A stretch of 64,000 nucleotides of DNA, taken from IMG/VR virus record IMGVR_UViG_3300021093_000034, positions 1 through 64,000 of that record; one strand, 5' to 3'. The notes below the pieces were generated by a model. That model saw only the letters and a list, made by a program, of their open reading frames with translations. It searched no databases and was not told the origin of the DNA. The translations under genes and the position numbers were made by a program. Origin of the DNA: a virus. Shown piece by piece: positions 41,609-51,076 of this stretch. Within the stretch, counting starts at the first letter, position 1; each line of letters begins with the position of its first letter.

Positions 41609-42488
41609 CTAGTAATTGTACACGATTTAACAAAGTGTTTGCAAGATTTTTATGACTCAAAGGACCAAAATGAAGATTGTCGGATCCCCGATCAACAGCA
41701 AAGTTAGTCGCACAATAAAACTCCGGATATTTTGAATACCTGTAATTAAATTCCATATCCCTACTATCAACACAAAGAACTATAAATTTAACTCCAATGC
41801 TTCTTAGATATTGAACACCAATATTAACATAGCTTAGTTGTAAAAAGAAACATTGCTCATTTGTATATGTTTCAATTAATGTTCGATTGTTACAATTAGC
41901 GAGAACAATTTCTTGAACATGCTTGCCGTTAAAAAAACTTAACCTATACGGAGAAGTAATTTGCCATACAACAATATCATCTTTTTTTAAATTAGAATTA
42001 ATTAATTGACGTAAACTCCAGTGAGTAGAACTACCTGGTTTTGTAATTAATTTTAACGGAAGATTTAAACCTTCAGCTAAATGGTTTCCATAAGGTTTGG
42101 AATTATGGTTTAACCCGGTACCGTGGCTGTGACTACAGCCATACACCCACAGGGTACTTTTGCTATAACTTGAATTGATATCAGAATGTTCAGCAAAGGA
42201 CAACACCTCGTCTCCAAGAAAATTGTTAACGTGCATAGTGTTTACATAAGACAAAAAATTTAAAGTGTCTATAGTTATTTCTTCGTCTTTGATAAAATTA
42301 TTGTCTATGTATTCTATACTATCAAAATAATGAACTATAGATAACAATTCATGGATTGTTAGATCCGCCAGCGTCGTATGATATTCTGTTGAGGTTAGTT
42401 TAGTATTAATATTATCAAGCAATATAGAGTTTTTGTTGACTGAATTAAAATTAAAAGTTGGGTGAGTGATGTAAAGTTTAGTCATCAT
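41601..42488 (-). CDS. SGNH-hydrolase-like protein B
   Basis: 295 aa from ATG 42488 (or 294 aa from the adjacent ATG 42485). A longer frame into gp55 is unlikely. The second half is similar to the protein at 32016: TLWVYGCSHSHGTGL, LITKPGSSTHWSLRQL, DDIVVWQITSPYRL and GSDNLHFGPLSHKNLA. This gives Ser, Gly/Ser, and Asp-His positions of an SGNH fold. The N-terminal 125 residues are not recognised. It overlaps gp55 by 11 bases, suggesting coupled translation. Confidence 0.65.
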   Translation of the reverse strand: MMTKLYITHPTFNFNSVNKNSILLDNINTKLTSTEYHTTLADLTIHELLSIVHYFDSIEYIDNNFIKDEEITIDTLNFLSYVNTMHVNNFLGDEVLSFAEHSDINSSYSKSTLWVYGCSHSHGTGLNHNSKPYGNHLAEGLNLPLKLITKPGSSTHWSLRQLINSNLKKDDIVVWQITSPYRLSFFNGKHVQEIVLANCNNRTLIETYTNEQCFFLQLSYVNIGVQYLRSIGVKFIVLCVDSRDMEFNYRYSKYPEFYCATNFAVDRGSDNLHFGPLSHKNLANTLLNRVQLLDV

Positions 42489-43362
42489 TGTAATCGCCAG
42501 ATGTTTGCCCGCCACCCCATGATCCCATACCCTGTCTGGTATAACTTGGAGTAAGTCCATTCATTTCAAGAATATCATCTCGTAAATTTTGATTGCGTTT
42601 TTCAATGTTGAGGACTCTAGTAAAACTATTAGTGATAGCGGCAGTATAATAGGCAAAAGGATTTTGTGACTTGCTCTCATCAAATTGTAGTCCTATCTGT
42701 GATAATTGTAGTAGTGCTTGCGAACGCATTTCATCATTGTATGTATAACCGCGCCAGTTTGAACGGGTAGCGTAACGCTCGCATAATTTCATAAACATGT
42801 GTGCTAACTTTGGAGTCATTGTTCCGTGATCTTTAGAAAAATGTCCTCGCTCTAGATTGCCCTTCCAATGGCTTTTGCCTACGCAATAAGGTACACCCGA
42901 TTCATCAATTTTGTAGTGTTGAAACGGTGGAAAATTTACTTTGGTATATTTGGTTGCACTGGGTACGTCCAAACTGTCATCATATTCGGTTACAGGATCT
43001 TCGTCATCTACTACAATTGCAATTTTTGATTTTTTGGATTTAGTGGTGTCAATGGGCACATGTTCCCAAGTCATAACACGGAACACTATGTCAGTAGTAA
43101 CAACTTTGTTGGGTTTTACGGCAAAGTCGTCTAGTTTTAATTTAGTAGCACTTGCGGCTTGAGCAGCATCGTAAGCAGCTCGTCCTAGTCGCTCAGCCCT
43201 TAGTTTTCGACCTTCTGCGATGTTTTTTTTGTTTATTTTGTCAACACTAGGCAAAATTATGTCGTAATGCCCATCTTCTGGTGTTAAAAAGCTACAATAA
43301 GTCATTTTGCTTTTGTGAATTTCTTTGAGAATATCTCTATTATTCAGATAGTTGTGTTTCAT
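42478..43362 (-). CDS. 55: Late transcription sigma factor gp55
   Basis: 294 aa (T4 gp55 is 185 aa). It directs host RNA polymerase to late promoters of TATAAATA type. The conserved core lies in the C-terminal half: MFMKLCERYATRSNWRGYTY, EMRSQALLQLSQIGLQFDES and NPFAYYTAAITNSFTRVLNI, a region-2-like helix set. The N-terminal roughly 150 residues are a variable extension with acidic loop VVDDEDPVTEYDD. The C-terminal tail QGMGSWGGGQTSGDYNDD resembles sliding-clamp-binding tails only loosely. AAGGAA precedes ATG 43362, and it is the first gene of the 13-gene operon. Confidence 0.9.
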   Translation of the reverse strand: MKHNYLNNRDILKEIHKSKMTYCSFLTPEDGHYDIILPSVDKINKKNIAEGRKLRAERLGRAAYDAAQAASATKLKLDDFAVKPNKVVTTDIVFRVMTWEHVPIDTTKSKKSKIAIVVDDEDPVTEYDDSLDVPSATKYTKVNFPPFQHYKIDESGVPYCVGKSHWKGNLERGHFSKDHGTMTPKLAHMFMKLCERYATRSNWRGYTYNDEMRSQALLQLSQIGLQFDESKSQNPFAYYTAAITNSFTRVLNIEKRNQNLRDDILEMNGLTPSYTRQGMGSWGGGQTSGDYNDD

Positions 43363-43394
43363 TGGATTCCTTAAAATACGCAGTTAATTTAGCA

Positions 43395-43402
43395 AATAAA
43401 TA
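43395..43402 (+). promoter_or_regulatory. T4-type late promoter box (AATAAATA) for the baseplate operon
   Basis: Plus-strand AATAAATA. The leader contains AGAGGA before ATG 43426. It lies in the 63-base divergent gap opposite gp55. Confidence 0.6.
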
Positions 43403-43425
43403 ATAAAAAAGCAAGAGGAATTTAT

Positions 43426-44424
43426 ATGGCAGTGGTAAACCAAATACAGTATAAAAAGAATGTGGCATATAACCAAGGTGCTAAAGAACAAAACATGACC
43501 GTAGAAACTCGAAAACAAATAAATGGCGGTATTTTCAAAAGTTTTCCTGTTCCTGAAAAAGGCCAAATTACTACCAGTGCCGATCCCAAAGATGCCAGAA
43601 TGACCACGGCTGGATTTGTCAAATGGGGTGAATCCGAACCAGCCAGCACCAAATTTGGAAATAGTGACGAAGCCGGTAATGATTGGCGTGTGCGAATCAG
43701 CATCCATCCCAACAGTAAAATTTTATATTATGATCCAGCTGCTTTACCTCCTGTGGCCGGGCTAGTGGCTCCATTAAAATTTACTGATGGTTTCATCTTT
43801 CCGTATGTGCCAACAGTAACAGTGTCCCATACTGCAAATTATTCTCAAGTGCCGCTGACTCATTCTAATTATACTCAATACTTTTACGAATCAAGTGCTG
43901 TTACTGCTATTAGCATCAATGCTGATTTTACAGTTCAAAACATAGAAGAGGCCAAATATTTTTTAGCTGGTTTATACTTCTTCCGAGCATTGACCAAAAT
44001 GTTCTACGGCTCCAGTGGAAATTATCAAGGGAGTCCACCCCCAATAGTGTATCTTGACGGATACGGACAGCATTATTTACCGCATGTGCCATGTGTAGTA
44101 ACCAGTTTTAGTCATACTATGCCATCAGACGTGGATTATATAGAAGTCACTACTCCGCAATCAGTAAATTCTAAAACAGATTCAAGAAGAACGCCCGGCG
44201 GTCCTATGGGATCCATTATATTACCTCAAGTGGCACGCACCAATGCAGGCAGCGAAATCCAAACACAAGAGATATTATCAGCATTCAATCGTGTGCCAAC
44301 AGCCAGCACTTTTAGTCTTACATTGCAACCTATTATCAGTAGAACCAAAGCAATGAATTTTGATTATTCTGAGTTTGCACGTGGTGTCATGATTGGTACT
44401 AAAGGTAATGGAGGATATCTATAA
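43426..44424 (+). CDS. 48: Baseplate tail-tube cap, gp48-like
   Basis: 332 aa (T4 gp48 is 364 aa). The segments DWRVRISIHPNS, FTDGFIFPYVPTVTVSHTAN, AKYFLAGLYFFRALTKMFYG and PPPIVYLDGYGQHYLPHVPC follow gp48-like proteins of cyanophages. These cap the baseplate dome and start the tube. The C-terminus RTKAMNFDYSEFARGVMIGT is probably a flexible arm. The stop overlaps the gp53 ATG. gp54-like identity cannot be excluded. Confidence 0.7.
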   Translation: MAVVNQIQYKKNVAYNQGAKEQNMTVETRKQINGGIFKSFPVPEKGQITTSADPKDARMTTAGFVKWGESEPASTKFGNSDEAGNDWRVRISIHPNSKILYYDPAALPPVAGLVAPLKFTDGFIFPYVPTVTVSHTANYSQVPLTHSNYTQYFYESSAVTAISINADFTVQNIEEAKYFLAGLYFFRALTKMFYGSSGNYQGSPPPIVYLDGYGQHYLPHVPCVVTSFSHTMPSDVDYIEVTTPQSVNSKTDSRRTPGGPMGSIILPQVARTNAGSEIQTQEILSAFNRVPTASTFSLTLQPIISRTKAMNFDYSEFARGVMIGTKGNGGYL

Positions 44425-44729
44425 TGTCCAAAGTAGCCTACTCGGCATCTAGCCCGTATTTTAGAACTGGTTCTTTTGGAATTTTTTTAGACGTAATGAC
44501 CAACAGGCCAGTCAGCAAATTGACAGATGATGTATTATACGAAATAGACAGTGTATACGAATATAGACCCGACTTGTTAGCATCAGACCTTTACGGTGAT
44601 TGTGGTTTATGGTGGGTATTTGCACAACGTAATCCCAATGTTCTAATAGATCCACTCATGGACTTTGTGGCCGGCGCTAGAATTTATATTCCCAAAATAC
44701 AAACTCTCAAACAAGATCTTGGAGTGTAA
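44424..44729 (+). CDS. 53: Baseplate wedge protein gp53
   Basis: 101 aa (T4 gp53 is 196 aa). The core SKLTDDVLYEIDSVYEYRPD then LLASDLYGDCGLWWVFAQRN and DFVAGARIYIPK is the conserved gp53 wedge domain, with a LysM-like end. In T4 it clamps adjacent wedges around gp25 and gp6. It overlaps gp48 and is followed 3 bases later by the hub gene. Confidence 0.85.
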   Translation: MSKVAYSASSPYFRTGSFGIFLDVMTNRPVSKLTDDVLYEIDSVYEYRPDLLASDLYGDCGLWWVFAQRNPNVLIDPLMDFVAGARIYIPKIQTLKQDLGV

Positions 44730-44732
44730 TCA

Positions 44733-47700
44733 GTGGCAAAAAAAACTCCTCAAGAATTAAGAGCCGAACTAGATGCTCTTGATAAAAAAGTACGCGAACA
44801 AGAGTCAATCGCACTTAAAGCAGCAAGACAGTTTGGTAGTGCAGCTACCAAACGACTAGAAGCAGCCCAGGCGGAAGCCAATCGGTTACGTGCTCTAGCC
44901 ACAGAAAAATTTAAAGAATATGCGGCTGCGAATAAAGACAATCGTTTGACCTTTTTAAAGGCCGAACGAGAAAGATTGTTAGCCGAAGAGGAAGCATTAA
45001 CAAAAGAATACAGCCTTGGACCCAACAACACGTTTTTAACCGGCGCCAAGTTGGAAGCCTGGGAAGCCCGAGTTAGACAGAACAACAAAGATCTAAGCCA
45101 AAATTTCAAAGATATACAGGCTGAGTCAGGAGAAAATGCAGCAAAAGGACAAACTGCACAGGCACCGTTCAATGCTAATTTTGCTCCTGACAATCCTGGC
45201 ACCGGTAAAGCTGATACTACACAAAATGTCAATCAAGAACTTAATGCCGATGAAAAAAACAATCTTTTAAAAGGAGCAGCAGCTCAACGTGCTTTGGATC
45301 AAGCACAAGATCCAACCGCGGCCAACAAACAAAATCTCAGTAAGACGCAAGGATCTGCCGTCAAATCAGAATCAAATTTTACCGAAGCCGGTTCAACAAA
45401 TTCAGACAATTCGGTTGTTGGCAATGATGTTACAGGTAAAAAAAGTGATTATGAAAATAATTTTAGTCTAAATACGAGAGGTGCTCGTGTTTTTACAAAT
45501 AGATTACACGCTTACGAAAGCTATACGTATAGAATCTCTTTATTTTTGTTAACTAGGCAGGATTACAATGTATTATCTACTAACCCAAAAAATTTTACGC
45601 CTACTTTTAGTTTAATCAGCAGCGGCGCCGGATTCGGAGCTCCTGGAGTCATTACTACCACCTACGAACGCAAATCCAGTCCATGGGGCGGGTATGAAGA
45701 TGTGCCCACTACACAAACCAAAGCTGGCAGACACCCCGATTTTCAAACTGACTTTTTTATTGACAATCTACAGCTTTTAACAGTTGTAGGTCTAAATGCA
45801 CAGACTAAATCATCAAACGCAATTGAAATATCTTTCAATATCGTTGAACCTTATGGACTGAGCTTGCTAGATAGATTGCTCAGTGCCTGCGAAACTAGCG
45901 GAGATAGAAACGCAAACTACATAGCTCAACCTTATCTATTACAAATTGACTTTTTAGCCAGCCCCACAGATGAGATGTTGTTTTCTGAGAACAAAATCAA
46001 CAACGTGATTGACACCAAGAGAATCGCAATAAAAATACAAGAAATGAAAATTAAACCTTCAGGCAGTGGCACTACATATGCTGTGAAGGCCATTCCTTTT
46101 AATCACACAGCATTCAGTGTTACCGCTGCAGCACTACCTGTACCAATCAAAGTAGAGGCAGGCACAGTGGGTGAATTCTTCAGTAACAGCGAGGATTTTC
46201 AAAAAATATTCGCAAAAGAATTCAAGGTACAGGAAGAAAGACTAGAAAGCGAATTAAAAGCATGGATAGATATAGAATTTATTAGCGTAGGCGGACAACC
46301 ACCGCGACCTGAGCAATTAGAAGCCAAACGTGCCGCATTAAAAAATGCAGACAGTTACAATTCAAAAAGTTATACTGCTGGGTACAACGAGTACATGACC
46401 ACCATTGCTAAAGATCAGCAATTGACCAAATTACCTCCAACTAAAATTGCATTTGCTATTGATAGTGAGTTTGTAAATTCTCTAATAGTTTCTGATAGTA
46501 CTTCACAAAACACTGATGGTCGTATGATTGATCCTCGAACTACTGTAGGACAGACTGACCCGGGTTATAAAACTGTAGAAAGTTTTAATATCCGCGAAGG
46601 CACAAATGTTATTGAGGTAATTGATCAGGTGATGGCTAAAAGTCAATATATCAAGAGTCAAATTAAAACATTGCTCAAAGAACAGGCCGATCAACAGGCC
46701 AAGGAAGATTATAACAAAGGCAATGCCCGTACCAAAGATACTTCAGTGCCACAAAAAATAAATTGGTACAGAGTGGTACCCACTATTGCCTTGAATGATT
46801 TTGATGCTGCAAGAAATGATTACAGCAAGACTATTCTCTACAACGTTTTGCCATACAAGGCCGTAAATTCCTATCATCCCAATTTTCCAAAAACAACAGC
46901 AGAAAGTGTGGCTGCAAAAGTGGTTAGGGAATATTTTTATGTGTACACTGGACTTAATCAGGACATAATCCGGCTAGATATAGATTTTGATAGTACTTAC
47001 TTCACTCAACTAACCACATATAGAAATCAAGTGGCTAGATTAGGAACCAACGCACTAAGCGACCCAAAAGACTATCCTGACACTCAATTTGGTTTTCGAG
47101 CCAATTCGCAACAGACTATTTTACCAGGTACTATACATTTTGTTGGTTCGAATAAAGACAGTAACGGCATGAACACTGCCACAAACCCAGAAGAAAGAAT
47201 AGTAGCCGACTTGAGAAAAAGCATATACACAAGTCAACGCGGCGATCTGCTGAACATAAAAATGCAAATTACTGGCGACCCTGCTTTTATAAAACAAGAC
47301 GATATCTATTACAATCCTGGTACTCCGGCTGAGTATTTGGAATTTTCTCGCAGTCGCACAGATCGTGCCGAAGTCCCAATAAATTCTTCTGGACAAATAT
47401 TGTTTGATAACGAACAGATATTTGTAAAAGTGTATTTTCAAAATGCTGTTGACATCAACGATGATATAGGCATTGTTAACAAACAAGAGGTGCTTCAAAA
47501 TGGCCGTAGAACAGATGGAACGTTTACTGGGGTGTATAAAGTACAAAAAGTTACTAGCGAATTCAGTCGCGGTCAATTTACTCAAACATTGGACTTAATC
47601 AGGATGCCCGACATATTGCCCGAAACACCAGTTCCGGCCGGGCAAACAACACAAACAGGAACAACAGAAACTACAGCAAGTGCAAAGGCAAGTGAAGAGG

Positions 47701-48071
47701 CTGATAATAGCAAACGATCAGTTATATCTAGTAATCCAACAGGTGTAGCACCAAAACCGCAACCTCGCCTTGTAGAGGCTGCCAGACAACCAGCTGTAAG
47801 TGATCCTGCTATAAACAACGGCAATGGTAATACGCAACAAAATTCCAATACCTATCAATCTGCTCCACAAAACGCCAATAATGCTCAAAACATAGCGCCT
47901 CAAAACTCAGCAGCGCGGACATTCAGTGATGCTTTTAGACAGGCCAGAAAAGACTTTGGTAACAAGCCCGGCGGCTATTTTGAATGGCGAGGGAAATTGT
48001 ATCAAACCAATTATCAAAACGAACCGTTTGTGGCCAACCCAAAACCAGTCTACCCAGGAGCAAACGAATAA
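44733..48071 (+). CDS. Large baseplate hub-like structural protein
   Basis: 1112 aa from GTG 44733 with GGAG upstream. Residues 1-140 are coiled coil (KRLEAAQAEANRLRALATEK). A polar linker follows to about 240. Then comes a beta-rich body (RLHAYESYTYRISLFLLTRQ, NAIEISFNIVEPYGLSLLDR). The region about 830-960 (LRKSIYTSQRGDLLNIKMQI, FTGVYKVQKVTSEFSRGQFT) resembles hub proteins of the gp27/VgrG class. The C-terminal 120 residues are Gln/Asn/Pro-rich. It stands directly before the gp5 spike gene, where the gp27-type hub is expected. It overlaps gp5 as TAATG. Confidence 0.55.
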   Translation: MAKKTPQELRAELDALDKKVREQESIALKAARQFGSAATKRLEAAQAEANRLRALATEKFKEYAAANKDNRLTFLKAERERLLAEEEALTKEYSLGPNNTFLTGAKLEAWEARVRQNNKDLSQNFKDIQAESGENAAKGQTAQAPFNANFAPDNPGTGKADTTQNVNQELNADEKNNLLKGAAAQRALDQAQDPTAANKQNLSKTQGSAVKSESNFTEAGSTNSDNSVVGNDVTGKKSDYENNFSLNTRGARVFTNRLHAYESYTYRISLFLLTRQDYNVLSTNPKNFTPTFSLISSGAGFGAPGVITTTYERKSSPWGGYEDVPTTQTKAGRHPDFQTDFFIDNLQLLTVVGLNAQTKSSNAIEISFNIVEPYGLSLLDRLLSACETSGDRNANYIAQPYLLQIDFLASPTDEMLFSENKINNVIDTKRIAIKIQEMKIKPSGSGTTYAVKAIPFNHTAFSVTAAALPVPIKVEAGTVGEFFSNSEDFQKIFAKEFKVQEERLESELKAWIDIEFISVGGQPPRPEQLEAKRAALKNADSYNSKSYTAGYNEYMTTIAKDQQLTKLPPTKIAFAIDSEFVNSLIVSDSTSQNTDGRMIDPRTTVGQTDPGYKTVESFNIREGTNVIEVIDQVMAKSQYIKSQIKTLLKEQADQQAKEDYNKGNARTKDTSVPQKINWYRVVPTIALNDFDAARNDYSKTILYNVLPYKAVNSYHPNFPKTTAESVAAKVVREYFYVYTGLNQDIIRLDIDFDSTYFTQLTTYRNQVARLGTNALSDPKDYPDTQFGFRANSQQTILPGTIHFVGSNKDSNGMNTATNPEERIVADLRKSIYTSQRGDLLNIKMQITGDPAFIKQDDIYYNPGTPAEYLEFSRSRTDRAEVPINSSGQILFDNEQIFVKVYFQNAVDINDDIGIVNKQEVLQNGRRTDGTFTGVYKVQKVTSEFSRGQFTQTLDLIRMPDILPETPVPAGQTTQTGTTETTASAKASEEADNSKRSVISSNPTGVAPKPQPRLVEAARQPAVSDPAINNGNGNTQQNSNTYQSAPQNANNAQNIAPQNSAARTFSDAFRQARKDFGNKPGGYFEWRGKLYQTNYQNEPFVANPKPVYPGANE

Positions 48072-49558
48072 TGGCAAACAATGTACAAAAATTAAATCGA
48101 GTTCCAGACTGGGCCGGATACACTTACAAAACTGGCGTCAATCTCAATTCTGGACCTTACATTGGTATCATAAAAAACAATGCCGATCCAGCTAGACAAG
48201 GACGTTTGGCTGTGTTTATCCCAGACATAGGCGGTAAAGAAGATGATCCAAGTGGTTGGTTTGTGGTTAGATATGCTAGCCCTTTCTTCGGCAGTACTTT
48301 GGGATTGCCTGGATCACCAGATAATGACACCTTCGCGGTATCACAACAAACTTATGGATTCTGGGCGGTACCCCCTGACCTAAACAATCAGGTGCTGGTA
48401 ACATTTGTTATGGGCGACGCATCTAGAGGCTTTTGGTTCGGATGCATACCTAATACACAGTCCACACACATGTTGCCTGGCCTGGCTAGACCCAACGGAA
48501 ATGCTTACGTAGGCAATACCAAAATACGCCCTGATGCCATATTTGGTGCAGGCAGAATTTCTAGTGACAGCTATTTGCCTGTGTCAGAATTGGTCTATGA
48601 ACGTAAAGTTTTTGACAAAGTACCAAGATTTTTTGATTTGCCAACTGTGGTACATACTTGGCAGGCCAACATTGTAATAGAACAAGGACTGGATAAAGAT
48701 CCAGTAAGAGGCACAATAACCAGCAGCAGCCTAAGAGAGACACCCAGTCAAGTGGTAGGATTAAGCAGCCCTGGGCGAAGTTCTCCTGATACTGTGGATT
48801 TTCCTAACCTACAAGACCTACTGGACAATCAGTTGTTCCCTGTTTCTTTAGCTCAGCAGTTTCCTAACAGAAAAGGTGGGCATTCCTTGGTCATGGACGA
48901 CGGGGATCTTTACGGACAAAGTAGACTGTTGCGATTGCGTAGCAGTGCTGGCCATCAGATTCTAATGCACGATACCGAAGATCTGATGTACATTAGTAAC
49001 AGTAAAGGCACTGCCTGGATAGAATTAACGCCAGATGGCAGTGTGAATGTGTTTAGTGCTAGCAATGTTAGTATCAGATCTCAACAGGACATAAATTTTC
49101 ATGCCGACAACAACATCAACTTACACAGCGGAAACACAATAAAAATGTTCGCTGAAAAATATTTTTTAAATCAAACACAAAGTTATCAACTTACAGCCGC
49201 AAAAAATATCTCTTTAAATGCTGGTAATGTTGGTATTAAAAGCGGTACGAGCCTTTTGATGCAATCAGTCACCGGCGGTTGGCAGACTGCGGCAGACCTT
49301 GTACTGAAAGGAAGAAAAATTTTTCTCAATACTGGAACACCTGCTGAACCATTATCTAACCAACCGTTGGAGTTTTACAAACAGGGCAACGTATTGTATG
49401 ACAACGACACAAAATTGTGGATAAGATCTGATACCACATTTGAAAGCTTATCTCCGTTTGCTCCCACACACGAACCATGGACAAGGGCAACCGGGCAATA
49501 TAAAAAGAACGACGGAAAAATTGTTCCATCCGTGCCACAAACGCCAGGAAAAATATAA
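48071..49558 (+). CDS. 5: Central spike protein gp5-like, without lysozyme domain
   Basis: 495 aa from ATG 48071 (TAATG overlap). Residues 25-110 form the OB-fold (YIGIIKNNADPARQGRLAVF, IPDIGGKEDDPSGWFVVRYA). A linker of about 160 residues follows. Then comes the trimeric beta-helix (LRLRSSAGHQILMHDTEDL, TAWIELTPDGSVNVFSASNV, INLHSGNTIKMFAEKYF), as in T4 gp5C and VgrG spikes. T4 gp5 (575 aa) has a lysozyme domain between these parts, but no Glu-Asp-Thr lysozyme motif is visible here. The spike would pierce the outer membrane without its own muralytic domain. Confidence 0.85.
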   Translation: MANNVQKLNRVPDWAGYTYKTGVNLNSGPYIGIIKNNADPARQGRLAVFIPDIGGKEDDPSGWFVVRYASPFFGSTLGLPGSPDNDTFAVSQQTYGFWAVPPDLNNQVLVTFVMGDASRGFWFGCIPNTQSTHMLPGLARPNGNAYVGNTKIRPDAIFGAGRISSDSYLPVSELVYERKVFDKVPRFFDLPTVVHTWQANIVIEQGLDKDPVRGTITSSSLRETPSQVVGLSSPGRSSPDTVDFPNLQDLLDNQLFPVSLAQQFPNRKGGHSLVMDDGDLYGQSRLLRLRSSAGHQILMHDTEDLMYISNSKGTAWIELTPDGSVNVFSASNVSIRSQQDINFHADNNINLHSGNTIKMFAEKYFLNQTQSYQLTAAKNISLNAGNVGIKSGTSLLMQSVTGGWQTAADLVLKGRKIFLNTGTPAEPLSNQPLEFYKQGNVLYDNDTKLWIRSDTTFESLSPFAPTHEPWTRATGQYKKNDGKIVPSVPQTPGKI

Positions 49559-50667
49559 TGGCCAATCGAGGAATTAACAACGCAGCGAATAATATAGTAA
49601 TCAGTCCTGCCGGGCGGCAGTCATTGACCAGAGTAGACGCTCCAAAAGGTGCTACCTTAAACAAAGTAAAAGACAATATAGCAACTCTCTCAAAATTTGA
49701 GACAAAATGTTTGTTAATACAACTTAGCAGTTTAGAAAGCAATATTAATGCAAATACAGTGAATATTGGTGTCCCAACAATAGGAACTTTCCGCGCTAAT
49801 ATCAATGCCAATACTGTGGTTTCGCACGCTAACACGTATTTTTCTAATGTTGCAGCAATAACTATTACCAACAGTGATCATACTGATATACAGTTGGGTA
49901 TGCTGGGAAATATACAATTACCAAGTGTTGGCAGATTTGGAAGTAATACCATGGTTATAAAAAAATCTGTTGGCGGAAATATAACTGCGGGTAATTTTGT
50001 CCCAGGATTTACATACACAGTCACAAGTATTGGAACCACAAACTTTACTTTATGCGGATTAGAAGGAAATGTGGCGAACGTGGTAATAGGAAATGTGTTT
50101 GTTGCCAATTCGTTGGGCACAGGCACAGGCACTGCGTTTTTGACCAACAATCAAATACTATTAGGCAGCGATCACACTGTAAGCGGCGACATTCAGTTCA
50201 ACTTGGTTACTTTAAAACTGGGCAAATATCAAAATAGTGACTATCTTCTTACTCGTTACGGATATAAAAACAGCGACGGAACCTGGGCAACAAAGGACGG
50301 AGTAGATTCGAACGATATTTTTTTACAAGCTACCGAAGTGCAGGATAACATATTGTACAATTTTATCCAAGAACAATATCCAGAACTGATAAGACAAGGA
50401 GCTATAAGAGACAGTGATAGTAAAGAAACTGTTGCCGGCATGCTGGCCTTGGCCTATCAATACCAGGATCTTGGCAATCCCCAGCTGAGGCAAAATATTT
50501 ACAATAGTGACGGTACTATCAACATTGAAAATTATTCAATAGCTGCTAGAGCAAATGTTTGGCGAGAAACCGGGCAAACTGTAGACAGTCAAGGACGCCC
50601 GGGCCACATATATTTCAATGCCGGCAAATATGCAATTGGTACTTTGGGCGCAGACGTGCCAGAATAA
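49558..50667 (+). CDS. Baseplate-associated protein with inserted beta module
   Basis: 369 aa, ATG overlapping the gp5 stop. The N-terminal 120 residues are Asn/Thr/Ile-rich. Residues about 142-200 are a beta module (FTYTVTSIGTTNFTLCGLEG, VFVANSLGTGTGTAF), also present in gp6. The C-terminal roughly 140 residues (DIFLQATEVQDNILYNFIQE, GAIRDSDSKETVAGMLALAY) form a helical domain I have seen in other phage tail proteins but cannot name. Because gp5 lacks a lysozyme domain, this protein is a candidate for a cell-wall function, but no catalytic motif is visible. Confidence 0.55.
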   Translation: MANRGINNAANNIVISPAGRQSLTRVDAPKGATLNKVKDNIATLSKFETKCLLIQLSSLESNINANTVNIGVPTIGTFRANINANTVVSHANTYFSNVAAITITNSDHTDIQLGMLGNIQLPSVGRFGSNTMVIKKSVGGNITAGNFVPGFTYTVTSIGTTNFTLCGLEGNVANVVIGNVFVANSLGTGTGTAFLTNNQILLGSDHTVSGDIQFNLVTLKLGKYQNSDYLLTRYGYKNSDGTWATKDGVDSNDIFLQATEVQDNILYNFIQEQYPELIRQGAIRDSDSKETVAGMLALAYQYQDLGNPQLRQNIYNSDGTINIENYSIAARANVWRETGQTVDSQGRPGHIYFNAGKYAIGTLGADVPE

Positions 50668-50670
50668 ATA
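50663..50670 (+). promoter_or_regulatory. T4-type late promoter box (AATAAATA), leaderless arrangement
   Basis: AATAAATA overlapping the previous stop codon and ending exactly 6 bases before ATG 50676. No Shine-Dalgarno is visible. Confidence 0.45.
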
Positions 50671-50675
50671 TACAT

Positions 50676-51056
50676 ATGGCTCTAATAAGATACAAAGGTT
50701 TTAGCACGATTGATCAGAACAAAAAGTTTCGATTAACTGATGCTGAATTAATCAAGCGTGATTTACTAAATCATTTTGCTATCAGAAAAGGCGAAAAATT
50801 AATGAACGCCAATTTTGGTAGCATTATTTGGAGTCTGTTGTTTGAACCTTTGACCGCGGACGTTAAAGCTTTAATTGTAAATGATATCAATGGAATTGTA
50901 AATTCGGATCCTAGAATCCGAGTAGATAATGTGCTGGTTGATCAGCTAGACATAGGTCTACAAATTCAGGTTGACATCACTATTCTGCCTGATAATTATA
51001 GCGATAGTATCAATTTACAGTTCAATCGCGAACTTAACACTGTAGTAGCTGCATAA
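50676..51056 (+). CDS. 25: Baseplate wedge protein gp25
   Basis: 126 aa from ATG 50676 (MALIRYKGFSTID), close to T4 gp25 (132 aa). A frame extending upstream into the previous gene is not needed. The gpW/gp25 fold is seen in DLLNHFAIRKGEKLMNANFG, SIIWSLLFEPLTADVKALIV and the C-terminal strand LQIQVDITIL. gp25 nucleates sheath assembly on the baseplate. No ribosome-binding site is evident, but a late box lies five bases upstream. Confidence 0.92.
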   Translation: MALIRYKGFSTIDQNKKFRLTDAELIKRDLLNHFAIRKGEKLMNANFGSIIWSLLFEPLTADVKALIVNDINGIVNSDPRIRVDNVLVDQLDIGLQIQVDITILPDNYSDSINLQFNRELNTVVAA

Positions 51057-51076
51057 AAATACCACTTTATAATTTC

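Noticed and set aside
47984-48070. Upstream extension of gp5 (29 extra codons)
   Set aside because: The extension lies in the hub gene's coding region. ATG 48071 overlaps the hub stop and gives the expected OB-fold start.
50559-50675. Upstream extension of gp25 (39 extra codons)
   Set aside because: It reads through the previous gene in another frame with atypical Arg/Cys-rich sequence. ATG 50676 gives the normal gp25 N-terminus and length.
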